Below, piece after piece: positions 18,040 through 26,477 of a DNA stretch of 64,000 nt. Position 1 is the first letter of the stretch; each line of letters begins with the position of its first letter. The DNA comes from Pandoraea iniqua (GTDB lineage Bacteria > Pseudomonadota > Gammaproteobacteria > Burkholderiales > Burkholderiaceae), in assembly GCF_902459685.1 (NCBI RefSeq), contig NZ_CABPSF010000006.1, positions 186,001 to 250,000 on the forward strand, in the 5' to 3' direction. The notes beneath the pieces were generated by a model. It was not told where the DNA came from, did not search any database, and saw only the letters and a list, made by a program, of their open reading frames with translations. The position numbers and the translations under genes are program-made.

Positions 18040-18813
18040 ATGAGCGAACAAATTCTTCTGTCCGTGAAGGGCGTGAACAAGCGCTTCGGCGGTCTTCAGG
18101 CCCTCACCGATGTGGGTCTGGAAATCAAGCCGGGGCAAATTTATGGGCTGATCGGCCCGAACGGTGCCGGCAAGACCACTTTCTTCAACGTCATTACCGG
18201 GCTCTACACGCCCGACTCCGGCGAATTCACGCTCGACGGCAGCACCTACAAGCCGACCGCCGTGCATGAAGTGGCGCGCGCGGGCATTGCCCGCACGTTC
18301 CAGAACATTCGTCTGTTCGGCGGCATGACCGTCGTCGAGAACGTGATGGTCGGGCGCCACGTGCGTACGAAGATGGGCGTAATCGGCGCCATCCTCCGGT
18401 ATCCGGGGGCGAAGGCTGAAGAGCGCGCCATCCGTGACCGCGCGATGGAGTTGCTGGAGTACGTGGGCGTAGCGAAGTACGCCAACTACACGGCGGCCAA
18501 CCTCTCGTACGGCCACCAGCGCCGTCTGGAGATTGCGCGTGCGCTTGCCACCGACCCGAAGCTGCTTGCCCTCGACGAACCGGCTGCGGGCATGAACGCG
18601 ACCGAAAAGATCGAGTTGCGCGGCTTGCTCGACAAGATTCGCAGCGACGGCAAGACCATCCTGCTCATCGAGCACGACGTGAAATTGGTGATGGGCTTGT
18701 GCAACCGCATGACGGTGCTGGATTACGGCAAGGTGATTGCCGAAGGTTTGCCGCAGGATGTGCAGAAAAATCCCGCGGTGATTGAAGCGTATCTCGGTGC
18801 AGGAGGCCATTGA
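18040..18813 (+). CDS. livG: Branched-chain amino acid ABC transporter ATPase LivG
   Basis: Cytoplasmic ATPase of 257 residues. Walker A is GPNGAGKTTFFN, the signature is LSYGHQRRLEIARAL, and Walker B is LLALDEPAAGMN followed by the switch region LLIEHDVKLVMG. The C-terminal QKNPAVIEAYLG is typical of LivG. The stop overlaps the livF start. Confidence 0.96.
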   Translation: MSEQILLSVKGVNKRFGGLQALTDVGLEIKPGQIYGLIGPNGAGKTTFFNVITGLYTPDSGEFTLDGSTYKPTAVHEVARAGIARTFQNIRLFGGMTVVENVMVGRHVRTKMGVIGAILRYPGAKAEERAIRDRAMELLEYVGVAKYANYTAANLSYGHQRRLEIARALATDPKLLALDEPAAGMNATEKIELRGLLDKIRSDGKTILLIEHDVKLVMGLCNRMTVLDYGKVIAEGLPQDVQKNPAVIEAYLGAGGH

Positions 18814-19526
18814 TGAGCGCAATGTTGACGATCAAGGGCCTGAAAGTCGCGTACGGCGGTATCAAGGCGGTCAAGGGGATCGACTTGAGCATCGAGCCGG
18901 GCGAACTGGTCACGCTAATTGGCGCGAACGGTGCGGGCAAGACGACCACGATGAAGGCCATCACTGGCCTGTTGCCGTGGGCCGATGGTGATATCGAGTA
19001 TCTGGGCAAGTCGATTCGCGGCGTGAAGGCGTTCGATCTGCTCAAGCAGGGGCTGGCGATGGTGCCGGAAGGCCGCGGCATCTTCACGCGCATGACCATC
19101 CTCGAGAACATGCAGATGGGGGCGTATCTGCGCAACGACACGGCCGGGATCAAGAACGACACCGACAAGATGTTCGGTATCTTCCCGCGTCTGAAGGAGC
19201 GTAAGGACCAACTTGCCGGCACGCTCTCGGGTGGTGAGCAGCAGATGCTCGCGATGGCCCGTGCGCTGATGAGCCAACCGAAGTTGCTGCTGCTCGACGA
19301 GCCGTCGATGGGCCTCTCGCCGATCATGGTCGACAAGATCTTCGAGGTGGTGCGTACGGTGTCGAGTGAAGGCGTGACGGTGCTGCTCGTCGAGCAGAAC
19401 GCACGGCTCGCGTTGCAGGCCGCAAACCGTGGCTATGTGATGGACAGCGGGCTCGTCACCATGACCGGTAACGCGAAAGACATGCTCGACGATCCGAAGG
19501 TGCGCGCCGCGTATCTCGGGGAGTAA
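18813..19526 (+). CDS. livF: Branched-chain amino acid ABC transporter ATPase LivF
   Basis: Second ATPase, 237 residues. Walker A GANGAGKTTTMKA, signature LSGGEQQMLAMARAL, Walker B LLLLDEPSMGLSP, switch LLVEQNARLAL. The ATG at 18813 shares a base with the livG stop (TGATG) and has AGGAGG 6 nt upstream, so translation is coupled. A TTG one codon earlier is less likely. Last gene of the operon, closed by a terminator. Confidence 0.96.
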   Translation: MSAMLTIKGLKVAYGGIKAVKGIDLSIEPGELVTLIGANGAGKTTTMKAITGLLPWADGDIEYLGKSIRGVKAFDLLKQGLAMVPEGRGIFTRMTILENMQMGAYLRNDTAGIKNDTDKMFGIFPRLKERKDQLAGTLSGGEQQMLAMARALMSQPKLLLLDEPSMGLSPIMVDKIFEVVRTVSSEGVTVLLVEQNARLALQAANRGYVMDSGLVTMTGNAKDMLDDPKVRAAYLGE

Positions 19527-19566
19527 GTCTTAGCGAGTCGGCACGTATCGATACGCTGCTGAAAGG

Positions 19567-19603
19567 AAAAAGAGCGCCGGAGGAAACCCCGGCGCTCTTT
19601 TTT
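19567..19603. terminator. Bidirectional terminator between livF and ypeA
   Basis: AAAAAGAGCGCCGG and CCGGCGCTCTTTTTT form a long stem with an 8-nt loop, A-run on the left and T-run on the right. It can serve livF on the plus strand and the converging acetyltransferase genes on the minus strand. Confidence 0.93.
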
Positions 19604-19641
19604 CATGGCGGCGACGCCAGCACTTACAGCGATTCCAATAT

Positions 19642-20115
19642 TTACAGCATCGCTCCCGCACCGGCAGTGAGCGGCAGGCGCTTGCCAAGACTCACCACAT
19701 CGTCGGCGGCATAACCGTGTGCCGCGTAGAAGGCGAGGGCTTCGCGCGACTGCGTGAGCACCTGCAAGTTGAGCTTCAGACAGCCGCGCTCGGTCAGCGC
19801 ATTTTCCGCATGACGCAGCAACGCACTGGCGACACCGCGCCGGCGCAGCGACGTCGCGACCGCCAGCGAGTACACCCAGCCGCGATGCCCGTCGTAACCG
19901 GCCATTACGGTGCCGATCACCTTGCGATCGCGCACGGCGACGAAGAACAGGCCGTCGTGCATCGCCACCTTGTTGGCGATCGAGCGGCGCGGCTCGCGAT
20001 GTGGCTTGTCCGCGCGGTTGTACTCGGGAAACGCCTCGCGCCAGAGCGCGATCACCGCGTCGGTATCGGTGTCGTCGAACGTGCGGATATGAATGTCGGT
20101 GGCCAGCGCGATCAC
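19642..20115 (-). CDS. ypeA: GNAT acetyltransferase, YpeA type
   Basis: Predicted acetyl-CoA-dependent N-acetyltransferase of 157 residues; substrate unknown. It resembles E. coli YpeA in the core VIGTVMAGYDGHRGWVYSLA, the acetyl-CoA loop RRRGVASALLRHAE, and the end VVSLGKRLPL. The start is GTG overlapping the stop of the upstream GNAT gene (GTGA), so the two are coupled. Confidence 0.88.
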   Translation of the reverse strand: MIALATDIHIRTFDDTDTDAVIALWREAFPEYNRADKPHREPRRSIANKVAMHDGLFFVAVRDRKVIGTVMAGYDGHRGWVYSLAVATSLRRRGVASALLRHAENALTERGCLKLNLQVLTQSREALAFYAAHGYAADDVVSLGKRLPLTAGAGAML

Positions 20116-20609
20116 GATGCATGCTCCTTGCCGGTATAAATATCGGGCCGGTGAATCTGCATCATCTTGTTGGGCTCGCCCAGCGGCTCAAAGCCATAAC
20201 GCGCATAGAGACTCGCCGCATCGGTGGTGGCGAGCAGAAAGCGCCGCAGGTTCTGCAACGCCGGGTGCGCGAGCACGTTCTCGCACAGGCGCTTGCCGAT
20301 GCCGAGCCCGCGCATCGACGGATCCACAAATACATCCGCCAGATACGCGAACGTGGCGCGATCGGTAATCACACGGGCAAAACCGACCTGCTGCACGGGC
20401 CCGCCTTCGACGTGCGTGGCGTACGCGCCGAAGCACAGCGAGTGCGAAATCGCGCGCGTGAGCGTGTCGCGCGGAATGTCTTTCGCCCAATGCGTCTGCG
20501 TCGACAGCGCCTTGTGGATGAAGCCGATATCCAGTCTGGCCGGATCGGGCGATATTTCGACGATGGCGTCGGCCGGTGGCGTCGCGTGCGCCTGGCTCAT
20601 GTCGTTCAT
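20112..20609 (-). CDS. GNAT family N-acetyltransferase
   Basis: 165-residue acetyltransferase with the GNAT core ITDRATFAYLADVFVDPSMR, the acetyl-CoA loop RGLGIGKRLCENV, and a C-terminal LYARYGFEPLGEPNKMMQIH. Substrate cannot be inferred. It lies 43 bp after argD on the same strand and is coupled to ypeA, so it may be the second gene of an argD-GNAT-ypeA transcript and share argD regulation. Confidence 0.88.
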   Translation of the reverse strand: MNDMSQAHATPPADAIVEISPDPARLDIGFIHKALSTQTHWAKDIPRDTLTRAISHSLCFGAYATHVEGGPVQQVGFARVITDRATFAYLADVFVDPSMRGLGIGKRLCENVLAHPALQNLRRFLLATTDAASLYARYGFEPLGEPNKMMQIHRPDIYTGKEHAS

Positions 20610-20652
20610 CGTGGGTCTCTCCTCTGAGAATCTGGGAACGTAGCGGCGGGTC

Positions 20653-21921
20653 TTACGCGTGCTTGGCGAGCAGCGAGTCGAGCATGGACAGCATCTGATC
20701 GATTTCGTCGCGGCTCACGTTGAGCGCCGGCATGAAGCGCAGCAAGTTCGGGCGAGCCGAATTGAGCAGCAGGCCGTCCGGCCCCATGTCGCGCGCCGCT
20801 TCCACCAGTTGCGGGCCGATGTCGCGCCCGAGCAGCAGCGCACGCAGCAGGCCGGCACCGCGCTCACCTTGGCCGCCGTAGCGCGACGACAGGTGCTCCA
20901 GCCCGGCGCTCAGGTAATCGGCCTGTGCCCGCACGAATTCGAGGAAGCCCGGGGCACTGACCGTGCGCATGACCGCGAGGCCTACCGCACACATGAGCGG
21001 ATTACCGTTATACGTGCCGCCCTGATCGCCCGGTTGGAAGACGGCGAACTCGTCGCCGCAGAGCATGGCCGCCAGCGGCACGCCGCCACCAATGCCCTTG
21101 CCGAGCGTCATGATGTCGGGCGTGATGCCCGCCTGCTGGTGCGAGAAGAGCGTGCCGGTCCGGCCGCAGCCCGTCTGCACTTCGTCAACGATCAGGAGCA
21201 GGCCGCGTGCCTTGGTGAGCGCACGCAGTTCCTTGAGAAACGCCTCGGTGGCGGGCACTACGCCTGCTTCGCCCTGTATCGGCTCCAGCATCACGGCGAC
21301 GGTGTCGGGGCCGATGAGGGCCTCGACCGACGCGATGTCATTGAGATCGGCCTTCGGAAAGCCCGGCACTTGCGGCGCGAAAATCGTGTCCCAGCCCGGC
21401 TTGCCGCTGGCCGACATCGTGGCGATCGTGCGGCCGTGGAAACCGTTCTTGAACGTGATGATCTCGAAGCGCGCGCCACCGGCCGGGTTCGGATGCAGTT
21501 GGCCCCACTTGCGGGCGAGCTTGATGGCGCTCTCGTTGGCTTCGGCGCCGCTGTTCGCGAAGAACACCTTGCCCAGCCCCGACAGACGCGCGAGGAGGTC
21601 GGCGAGCTCGATCATCGGCAGGTTGTAGTACGCCGGGCTCGGGTTCAGCAGTTGCGAGGCCTGCGTGGCGAGTGCGTCGCGCATCACCGGATGGCAGTGG
21701 CCGAGGCTGTTCACGGCCCAGCCCTGAATGAAATCGAGATATCGCTTGCCGTCGTGGTCATACAGCCACGCGCCTTTGCCGTGGGTGAACACGAGATCCG
21801 GGCGCGAGGTGATCGGCAACAGGGCGTGAGTGGCGAACTCGGCAAACTTCGCGTCAGACGAAGTCGTTGAGGTCGACGAAGTTGACGATGACGATGCGGC
21901 GGATTGGGAAGCAAGCGACAT
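20653..21921 (-). CDS. argD: Acetylornithine aminotransferase
   Basis: PLP enzyme of arginine synthesis, converting N-acetylglutamate semialdehyde to N-acetylornithine (succinylornithine-type side activities are common in the family). The 422 residues open with a low-complexity Ser/Thr stretch (about 8-22), then the class III fold: SGAEANE (124-130), [22 protein letters not shown] with Asp246, and Lys275 in LGKGIGGG as predicted Schiff-base lysine. The ATG at 21921 has GGAG 8 nt upstream. The frame is open 243 bp further, but that stretch contains a terminator and leader. The Arg-rich leader peptide upstream supports an arginine-pathway role. Confidence 0.92.
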   Translation of the reverse strand: MSLASQSAASSSSTSSTSTTSSDAKFAEFATHALLPITSRPDLVFTHGKGAWLYDHDGKRYLDFIQGWAVNSLGHCHPVMRDALATQASQLLNPSPAYYNLPMIELADLLARLSGLGKVFFANSGAEANESAIKLARKWGQLHPNPAGGARFEIITFKNGFHGRTIATMSASGKPGWDTIFAPQVPGFPKADLNDIASVEALIGPDTVAVMLEPIQGEAGVVPATEAFLKELRALTKARGLLLIVDEVQTGCGRTGTLFSHQQAGITPDIMTLGKGIGGGVPLAAMLCGDEFAVFQPGDQGGTYNGNPLMCAVGLAVMRTVSAPGFLEFVRAQADYLSAGLEHLSSRYGGQGERGAGLLRALLLGRDIGPQLVEAARDMGPDGLLLNSARPNLLRFMPALNVSRDEIDQMLSMLDSLLAKHA

Positions 21922-21960
21922 AACGGTCTCCGAAGGACGAAAGGTAAAGAGACGAGGAAT

Positions 21961-21988
21961 AAAAAAAGCCACGGGGTGTGCCCGTGGC
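21961..21988 (-). terminator. Intrinsic terminator in the argD leader (putative attenuator)
   Basis: Minus strand: GCCACGGG, loop CACAC, CCCGTGGC, then seven T. Only 39 nt separate the T-run from the argD ATG, and these hold the ribosome binding site and no promoter-like pair. argD transcripts must therefore pass through this terminator, the expected position of an attenuator. Confidence 0.85.
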
Positions 21989-22013
21989 TTTGCTGTGCTT
22001 GAGAACTCGCTTG

Positions 22014-22100
22014 TTATCGCAGTCCATAGCGCGCCGCGCGGCATCCCGGGAGGGGCAGCGTACGGCGACGTCGGATCGAGGCGATGGCAATCAGGTTCAT
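22014..22100 (-). CDS. Putative arginine-rich leader peptide of argD
   Basis: A 28-codon [23 protein letters not shown] then RAARYGLR, with seven Arg codons including four in a row (CGA CGT CGC CGT). It has no Shine-Dalgarno, but a consensus-like promoter places the transcription start at or one base before its ATG, so it could be translated as a leaderless message. Its stop lies 26 nt before the terminator stem. Minus-strand GCGGCG (22037-22032) can pair with the Arg-codon stretch CGCCGT (22067-22062). The overlapping TGCCGCGCGGC (22043-22033) can pair partly with GCCACGGGCA of the terminator 5' arm. This is read by eye; expression is not shown. Confidence 0.65.
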   Translation of the reverse strand: MNLIAIASIRRRRTLPLPGCRAARYGLR

Positions 22101-22107
22101 GTCGGCA

Positions 22108-22137
22108 AGAATAAGGCGATGATGCGGCGCTTGTCAA
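22108..22137 (-). promoter_or_regulatory. Promoter of the argD leader transcript
   Basis: Minus strand TTGACA (22137-22132, perfect -35), 18-bp spacer, TATTCT (22113-22108). Predicted start at 22101 or 22100, i.e. on the ATG of the leader ORF. Confidence 0.75.
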
Positions 22138-22197
22138 AGGGAATGCGTGAACTGTCGCGTTCATGCATCTGTCTTGCCCCTGACGCGCGCCCGGCGA

Positions 22198-23232
22198 TCA
22201 GTTGCCGCTCCCCGGGTTGTCGGCCTCGGTGGTGAAGGCGTCAGCGAAGAACGCGTCTTCCGGCAGGCGGTGGTGGGCGATGAAGTCGCGGCGTGCCGAT
22301 TCGACCATCACCGGTGCTCCGCAGGCGTACACCTCGTAGCCCGACAGGTCCGGCAGGTCTTCGGCCACGGCGCGGTGCACGAACCCCGTGCGGCCTTGCC
22401 ACTGGTCTTCGGGTGCGGCTTCGGAGAGTACCGGCACGAAGGAGAAGCCCGGAATCTCGCGCGCCCACTGCTCGACCAGATCGCGCAGGTAGATGTCCTT
22501 CAACTGGCGGGCGCCCCAGTACAGTGTCATCGGGCGATTCAGGCCCTTGTGCACGGCGTGCTCGACGATGGCCTTGATCGGCGCGAAGCCGGTGCCCGAG
22601 GCGAGCAGCACGATGGGCTTCTCGGAATCTTCACGCAGGAAGAACGTGCCGAGCGGACCTTCGAAGCGCAGGATTTCGCGCTCCTTCATCGTGTTGAAGA
22701 CGTGATCGGTGAACACGCCGCCGGGCATATGGCGCAGGTGCAGATCGATGAAGCCTTCTTCGTGCGGCGCGGTGGCCATCGAATAGCTGCGGCGGCGGCC
22801 GTCTTTCAGAATGAATTCGATGTACTGGCCGGCCAGATACTGAAAGCGCTCGTTGGCCGGCAGTTGCAGGCGCATGACGATGACGTCGTCCGCGAGGCGC
22901 GTCAGCGCGTTCACGCGGCACGGCAGGCGCTTGACCGGGATGTCGCCGATGCCCTTGACTTCGCGGCTCTCGATGACGACATCGCTCTTGGCGTGCGCGC
23001 AGCACAGCAGCGCGAAACCGCGCGTTTCTTCGTCCTTGGTGAGTGCGGTCGCCGAGTGCGCGCCGTGTTCGACGGCGCCCTCGACGAGCTTCGCCTTGCA
23101 TGACCCGCAGCCACCGTTCTTGCAGCCGTAGGGCAGGCCGATGCCCTGACGTAGCGCGGCCGAGAGCAGTGCCTCGCCGTCTTCGACCTGGAACTCGCGC
23201 CCGCTCGGCACGAGGGTAACGTTGTAAGCCAT
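22198..23232 (-). CDS. Ferredoxin-NAD(P)H reductase-type protein (CDP-6-deoxy-delta-3,4-glucoseen reductase-like)
   Basis: Single-chain electron-transfer reductase of 344 residues. An N-terminal plant-type [2Fe-2S] domain has Cys37, Cys42, Cys45 (CKNGGCGSC) and Cys77. An FAD domain follows with RRRSYSMATAP, then an NAD(P)H-binding domain with LLASGTGFAPIKAIVEH and VYACGAPVMVE. The family is often named after AscD, but such proteins in Burkholderiales serve as reductases for oxygenases or unknown partners; no sugar-nucleotide genes are nearby. The start at 23232 matches the ferredoxin-domain beginning; no good ribosome binding site is visible. Confidence 0.85.
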   Translation of the reverse strand: MAYNVTLVPSGREFQVEDGEALLSAALRQGIGLPYGCKNGGCGSCKAKLVEGAVEHGAHSATALTKDEETRGFALLCCAHAKSDVVIESREVKGIGDIPVKRLPCRVNALTRLADDVIVMRLQLPANERFQYLAGQYIEFILKDGRRRSYSMATAPHEEGFIDLHLRHMPGGVFTDHVFNTMKEREILRFEGPLGTFFLREDSEKPIVLLASGTGFAPIKAIVEHAVHKGLNRPMTLYWGARQLKDIYLRDLVEQWAREIPGFSFVPVLSEAAPEDQWQGRTGFVHRAVAEDLPDLSGYEVYACGAPVMVESARRDFIAHHRLPEDAFFADAFTTEADNPGSGN

Positions 23233-23247
23233 ACTACAATCCGAAAA

Positions 23248-24309
23248 ATGAAAAATCCGTCCAAATCCCTCGGTCGCCCACGCCTTCTGGTCGTGGGCTG
23301 CGGCGATGTCGGCATGCGTGCGCTGCCGGCCCTCGTCAAACGTTTTCGCGTCTATGCCGTGACTTCCAGCGACGCGCGTCATGCGCTCCTGCGTGCGGCC
23401 GGCGCAGTGCCTGTTGCCGCCAATCTGGACGACCGTGCGAGTCTCGCGCGTATCGCCCATCTGGCGCCGCGTGTGTTGCATCTGGCGCCGCCCGACGGTG
23501 TTGCCGGCAGCGGCACCCAAGACCTGCGCACGCGCCGTTTGCGGGCCGCACTTTTACGGCCCTCGAAGCCCAATATTGTACCCGAGGGGGGCGCACGCGC
23601 TTCGCGTCGCATCCTCGTCTACGCCAGTACCAGCGGGGTGTATGGCGATTGCGGCGGCGCACGGGTGGATGAGACACGCACGCCGCAAGCGCGTTCGCCG
23701 CGCGGCCAGCGGCGAGTGGATGCGGAGCGCACCTTGCGCGCACTCGGACGGCCTTCTGCGCACGCCCGAAATGCGCGGCGCGAGTGGGCGGCCGGGCCGC
23801 CACGCACGCTTTCACCGGCGAGTGCGACGAGCGTGGCGGGTGTGCGCCCCAGTTGGCGCCAAGCGGAGCGGGCCCGCGTGCGCTGGCGCGCGTCCATCGT
23901 CCGAATTCCCGGCATTTACGCCGCCGACCGGCTTCCGACGGCGCGTCTTGAGCGTGGCACGCCCGCATTGCGCGAATCGGACGACGTGTACACCAACCAT
24001 ATCCATGCCGACGATCTGGCCGCGATTCTGATCCGGGCGATGTGGCGCGGCAAGCCGCAGCGCGCGGTGCACGCGAGCGACGACACCGAATGGCGCATGG
24101 GCGAGTACTTCGACCGGGTGGCCGATGCGCTCGGTCTGGCCCGTCCGCCGCGTATCTCGCGTGAAGCGGCCGTGCTGGAGTTGCCGCCGACGCTGCTGTC
24201 GTTCATGTCGGAGTCGCGCCGGCTGGACAACACGCGCCTGAAACGCGAACTCGGTTATCGGTTGAAGTATCCCGACGTGGCGGCGCTGCTGGCGACACTG
24301 GCAACATGA
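23248..24309 (+). CDS. NAD(P)-binding SDR/epimerase-family protein, YeeZ-like
   Basis: Predicted Rossmann-fold oxidoreductase or epimerase of 353 residues; substrate unknown. LLVVGCGDVGMRAL near the N-terminus is the nucleotide-binding motif, and YASTSGVYGDCGG carries the extended-SDR Ser and Tyr region. TNHIHADDLAAILIRAMWRG is the typical C-terminal segment. Relative to YeeZ-like proteins there is an Arg/Ala-rich insertion around residues 165-215, possibly a disordered loop. It starts 15 bp from the divergent reductase start and overlaps the PLD gene by 4 nt. Confidence 0.8.
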   Translation: MKNPSKSLGRPRLLVVGCGDVGMRALPALVKRFRVYAVTSSDARHALLRAAGAVPVAANLDDRASLARIAHLAPRVLHLAPPDGVAGSGTQDLRTRRLRAALLRPSKPNIVPEGGARASRRILVYASTSGVYGDCGGARVDETRTPQARSPRGQRRVDAERTLRALGRPSAHARNARREWAAGPPRTLSPASATSVAGVRPSWRQAERARVRWRASIVRIPGIYAADRLPTARLERGTPALRESDDVYTNHIHADDLAAILIRAMWRGKPQRAVHASDDTEWRMGEYFDRVADALGLARPPRISREAAVLELPPTLLSFMSESRRLDNTRLKRELGYRLKYPDVAALLATLAT

Positions 24310-24854
24310 CGACATTTCGAAATTTCGCACTCGTGGCGCTGCTCGCATTGCCGGGCGTTGCGCCGCTGTCGGTCGCGCATGCCGAACCCGATATTCGCGT
24401 CGGCTTCTCGCCGGAGGGCTCGGCACGCACGCTGGTGCTCGAGACCATCGGCAGCGCGAAGCACAGCATCCAGATGCTTGCTTACTCGTTTCAGGCACCT
24501 GACATCATGCAGGCGCTGGTCGATGCGAAAAAACGCGGCGTAGCGGTGCGCGTGGTGATCGATAAGAAGCGCAATACCGGCAAAGCCAGCAAGGCAGCGA
24601 TGGATTTCGTGACGGGGCAAGGTGTGGCGTTGCGCACCAACGACCACTTCAACATCCATCACGACAAAACGATCATCGTCGACGGCAATACGGTGGAAAC
24701 CGGCTCGTTCAACTTCGCGCCGTCCGCCGAGACGAGCAATTCCGAGAACGTGATCGTCATTCGCGACATGCCCGACATCGCACGCCAGTACGTCGCGCAC
24801 TGGCAGTCGCGTTGGGATCTCGGCGAGCCTTATCCGCCTTCGCCGCAGCGATGA
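24306..24854 (+). CDS. Secreted phospholipase D-superfamily nuclease (Nuc type)
   Basis: Small PLD-fold protein, 182 residues, with a signal peptide ending near SVAHA (residue 26). It has one HKD motif, HHDKTIIVDG with His119, Lys121 and Asp126, followed by GSFNF, as in plasmid pKM101 Nuc, which works as a dimer of single-motif chains. Predicted to act in the periplasm as an endonuclease or phosphodiesterase. Its ATG overlaps the upstream SDR stop (ATGA), so they are translated together although a functional link is not obvious. Confidence 0.88.
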   Translation: MTTFRNFALVALLALPGVAPLSVAHAEPDIRVGFSPEGSARTLVLETIGSAKHSIQMLAYSFQAPDIMQALVDAKKRGVAVRVVIDKKRNTGKASKAAMDFVTGQGVALRTNDHFNIHHDKTIIVDGNTVETGSFNFAPSAETSNSENVIVIRDMPDIARQYVAHWQSRWDLGEPYPPSPQR

Positions 24855-24893
24855 CGTCGACGCCGATGCTGCGGTGACCGCCTAAGGACGGCC

Positions 24894-26375
24894 TCACACC
24901 TCGCCGTTCGCTGATCCCCCCAATGCCTTGATGAGCGTGAGCGTGGCATCGATCTGATCGAGGCGCGATTGCGCGGCGTTCCGGCGTGCCTGCCGCGCCA
25001 GCCGTTGTGCATCGAGCCACGTCTGCAAGTCGATGTCACCGGCGCGATAACGCGCACCCGACAATGCCGACGCGCGTTGGGCGAGCGTGGCCGCCCGCGC
25101 CAGCGCTTCGTACTGCACCGACGTGCGTTCGCGCGTCGAGAGGGCATCTTCCACTTCCTTGAGGGCCGTGAGCAGCGTGCTGCGAAACACGACGGTCGAT
25201 TGCGCGAAGTCGTTGCGGGCGAGCGCCGTTGTTAAGCGCGCCGTCTGAATTTGCAGAAACGGCATGGCGATCGTGGCGGCGAGCGTGCCGACGGGATTGG
25301 CGAGCAAGCGCGACAGCGAGTCGCTGGTCGTACTCGTCGACCCCGTGAGCGTGAGCGACGGATAGAACGACAGACGCGCCGCATCGACATCGGCCAATCG
25401 CGCCCGCACGCGGGTCTCGGCCGCCGCGAGATCGGGGCGGCGGGCGAGCAGTTCGGCGGGCAAGCCCGGCGCCACTTCGGGCAGTGTCGTGTCTGCCAGC
25501 GATTCGCGCTCGCTAAAACGTGTCTGAGCAGGCTCGCCGAGCGCATTCGCCAGCGCATGGCGGGCGAGATCGCGCAAACGCTCCCAGTCGGCCAGTGCGC
25601 CGGCCACGGTGTCGCGATCCTGTTGCGCCTGCACGGGGTCGAGTGCTGACACGGCCCCGGCGCGGCGACGCGCGTCGACCAGCGCGACGACCTTGTCGGC
25701 CGACGCCAGATCGTCCTTCGCGCTGCGCACGTTTTCGTTCAGATAGGCGAGACGCCAGTACAGCGACGCAACATCGCTCGACAACGTGAGTGCCGCGGCG
25801 CGGCGATCCCATGCGCTGGCCGCCGCCTGCCAGTTGCCCGCATCGCGCTGCGCAGCGAGCTTGTTCCACAGATCCACTTCGTAACTGATGCTCGCATTGG
25901 TGCCGGACGTCGTTTGCGTCTGCCCAATCGCGGCAATGGCCGCGTTGCCACCATCGAGCGAACGCGACTTGGCCCCCGCAATCGAGGCAGAAAGTTGTGG
26001 CCAGCGATTCGCGCCCGTCAGTCCTGCCTGAAGCGCATCGCGGTCGGCCTGAAGCGATTTGAGCGCCAGCCCCGGATTGCCCGCCAGCGCGCGGGTGACG
26101 AGCGTGTTCAGACCGGGCTCGCCGAAGCCTTGCCACCACGGATCGATTTCAGCGGGCGTATCGCTCGCCGCTTGGGGCTGTGATGCAGCGCTGGTCGATG
26201 TGGCGCCATCGAGGGGCGTGCGGTATTGCGCGGGCACCGGCAGCGCCGGACGTTCGTAATCGGTACGCATCAGACCGCACCCGGCGAGCAGCAAGGCGAG
26301 GCTCAGAACAGACAGCACGGGCAGACGGGCGGGTGACGACAAAGCCGTCGGGAAACGCAACAGGGAGCGGGTCAT
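24894..26375 (-). CDS. Outer membrane efflux lipoprotein (NodT/OprM family)
   Basis: TolC-like outer membrane channel, 493 residues. The signal peptide ends in a lipobox LLLAGC (Cys33). The mature part has two repeats of the outer membrane efflux domain: LNTLVTRALAGNPGLALKSL begins the first and LARRPDLAAAETRVRARLAD the second. Third gene of the macA-macB-channel operon on the minus strand, 102 bp after macB. Confidence 0.93.
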   Translation of the reverse strand: MTRSLLRFPTALSSPARLPVLSVLSLALLLAGCGLMRTDYERPALPVPAQYRTPLDGATSTSAASQPQAASDTPAEIDPWWQGFGEPGLNTLVTRALAGNPGLALKSLQADRDALQAGLTGANRWPQLSASIAGAKSRSLDGGNAAIAAIGQTQTTSGTNASISYEVDLWNKLAAQRDAGNWQAAASAWDRRAAALTLSSDVASLYWRLAYLNENVRSAKDDLASADKVVALVDARRRAGAVSALDPVQAQQDRDTVAGALADWERLRDLARHALANALGEPAQTRFSERESLADTTLPEVAPGLPAELLARRPDLAAAETRVRARLADVDAARLSFYPSLTLTGSTSTTSDSLSRLLANPVGTLAATIAMPFLQIQTARLTTALARNDFAQSTVVFRSTLLTALKEVEDALSTRERTSVQYEALARAATLAQRASALSGARYRAGDIDLQTWLDAQRLARQARRNAAQSRLDQIDATLTLIKALGGSANGEV

Positions 26376-26477
26376 CGAATCGTCAAAAAGACCCCCGCGC
26401 GCGACACCGAATCGCGCGCGGGGTATAAATCCATCCCGAGCCTGAGGGGGGGCGCAGCGGGACGGTTGGGGGGCAAT

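Noticed and set aside
21922..22164. Longer argD protein starting at 22164
   Set aside because: The extra 81 codons run through a strong terminator and the leader ORF and have no conserved residues; ATG 21921 has a good ribosome binding site.
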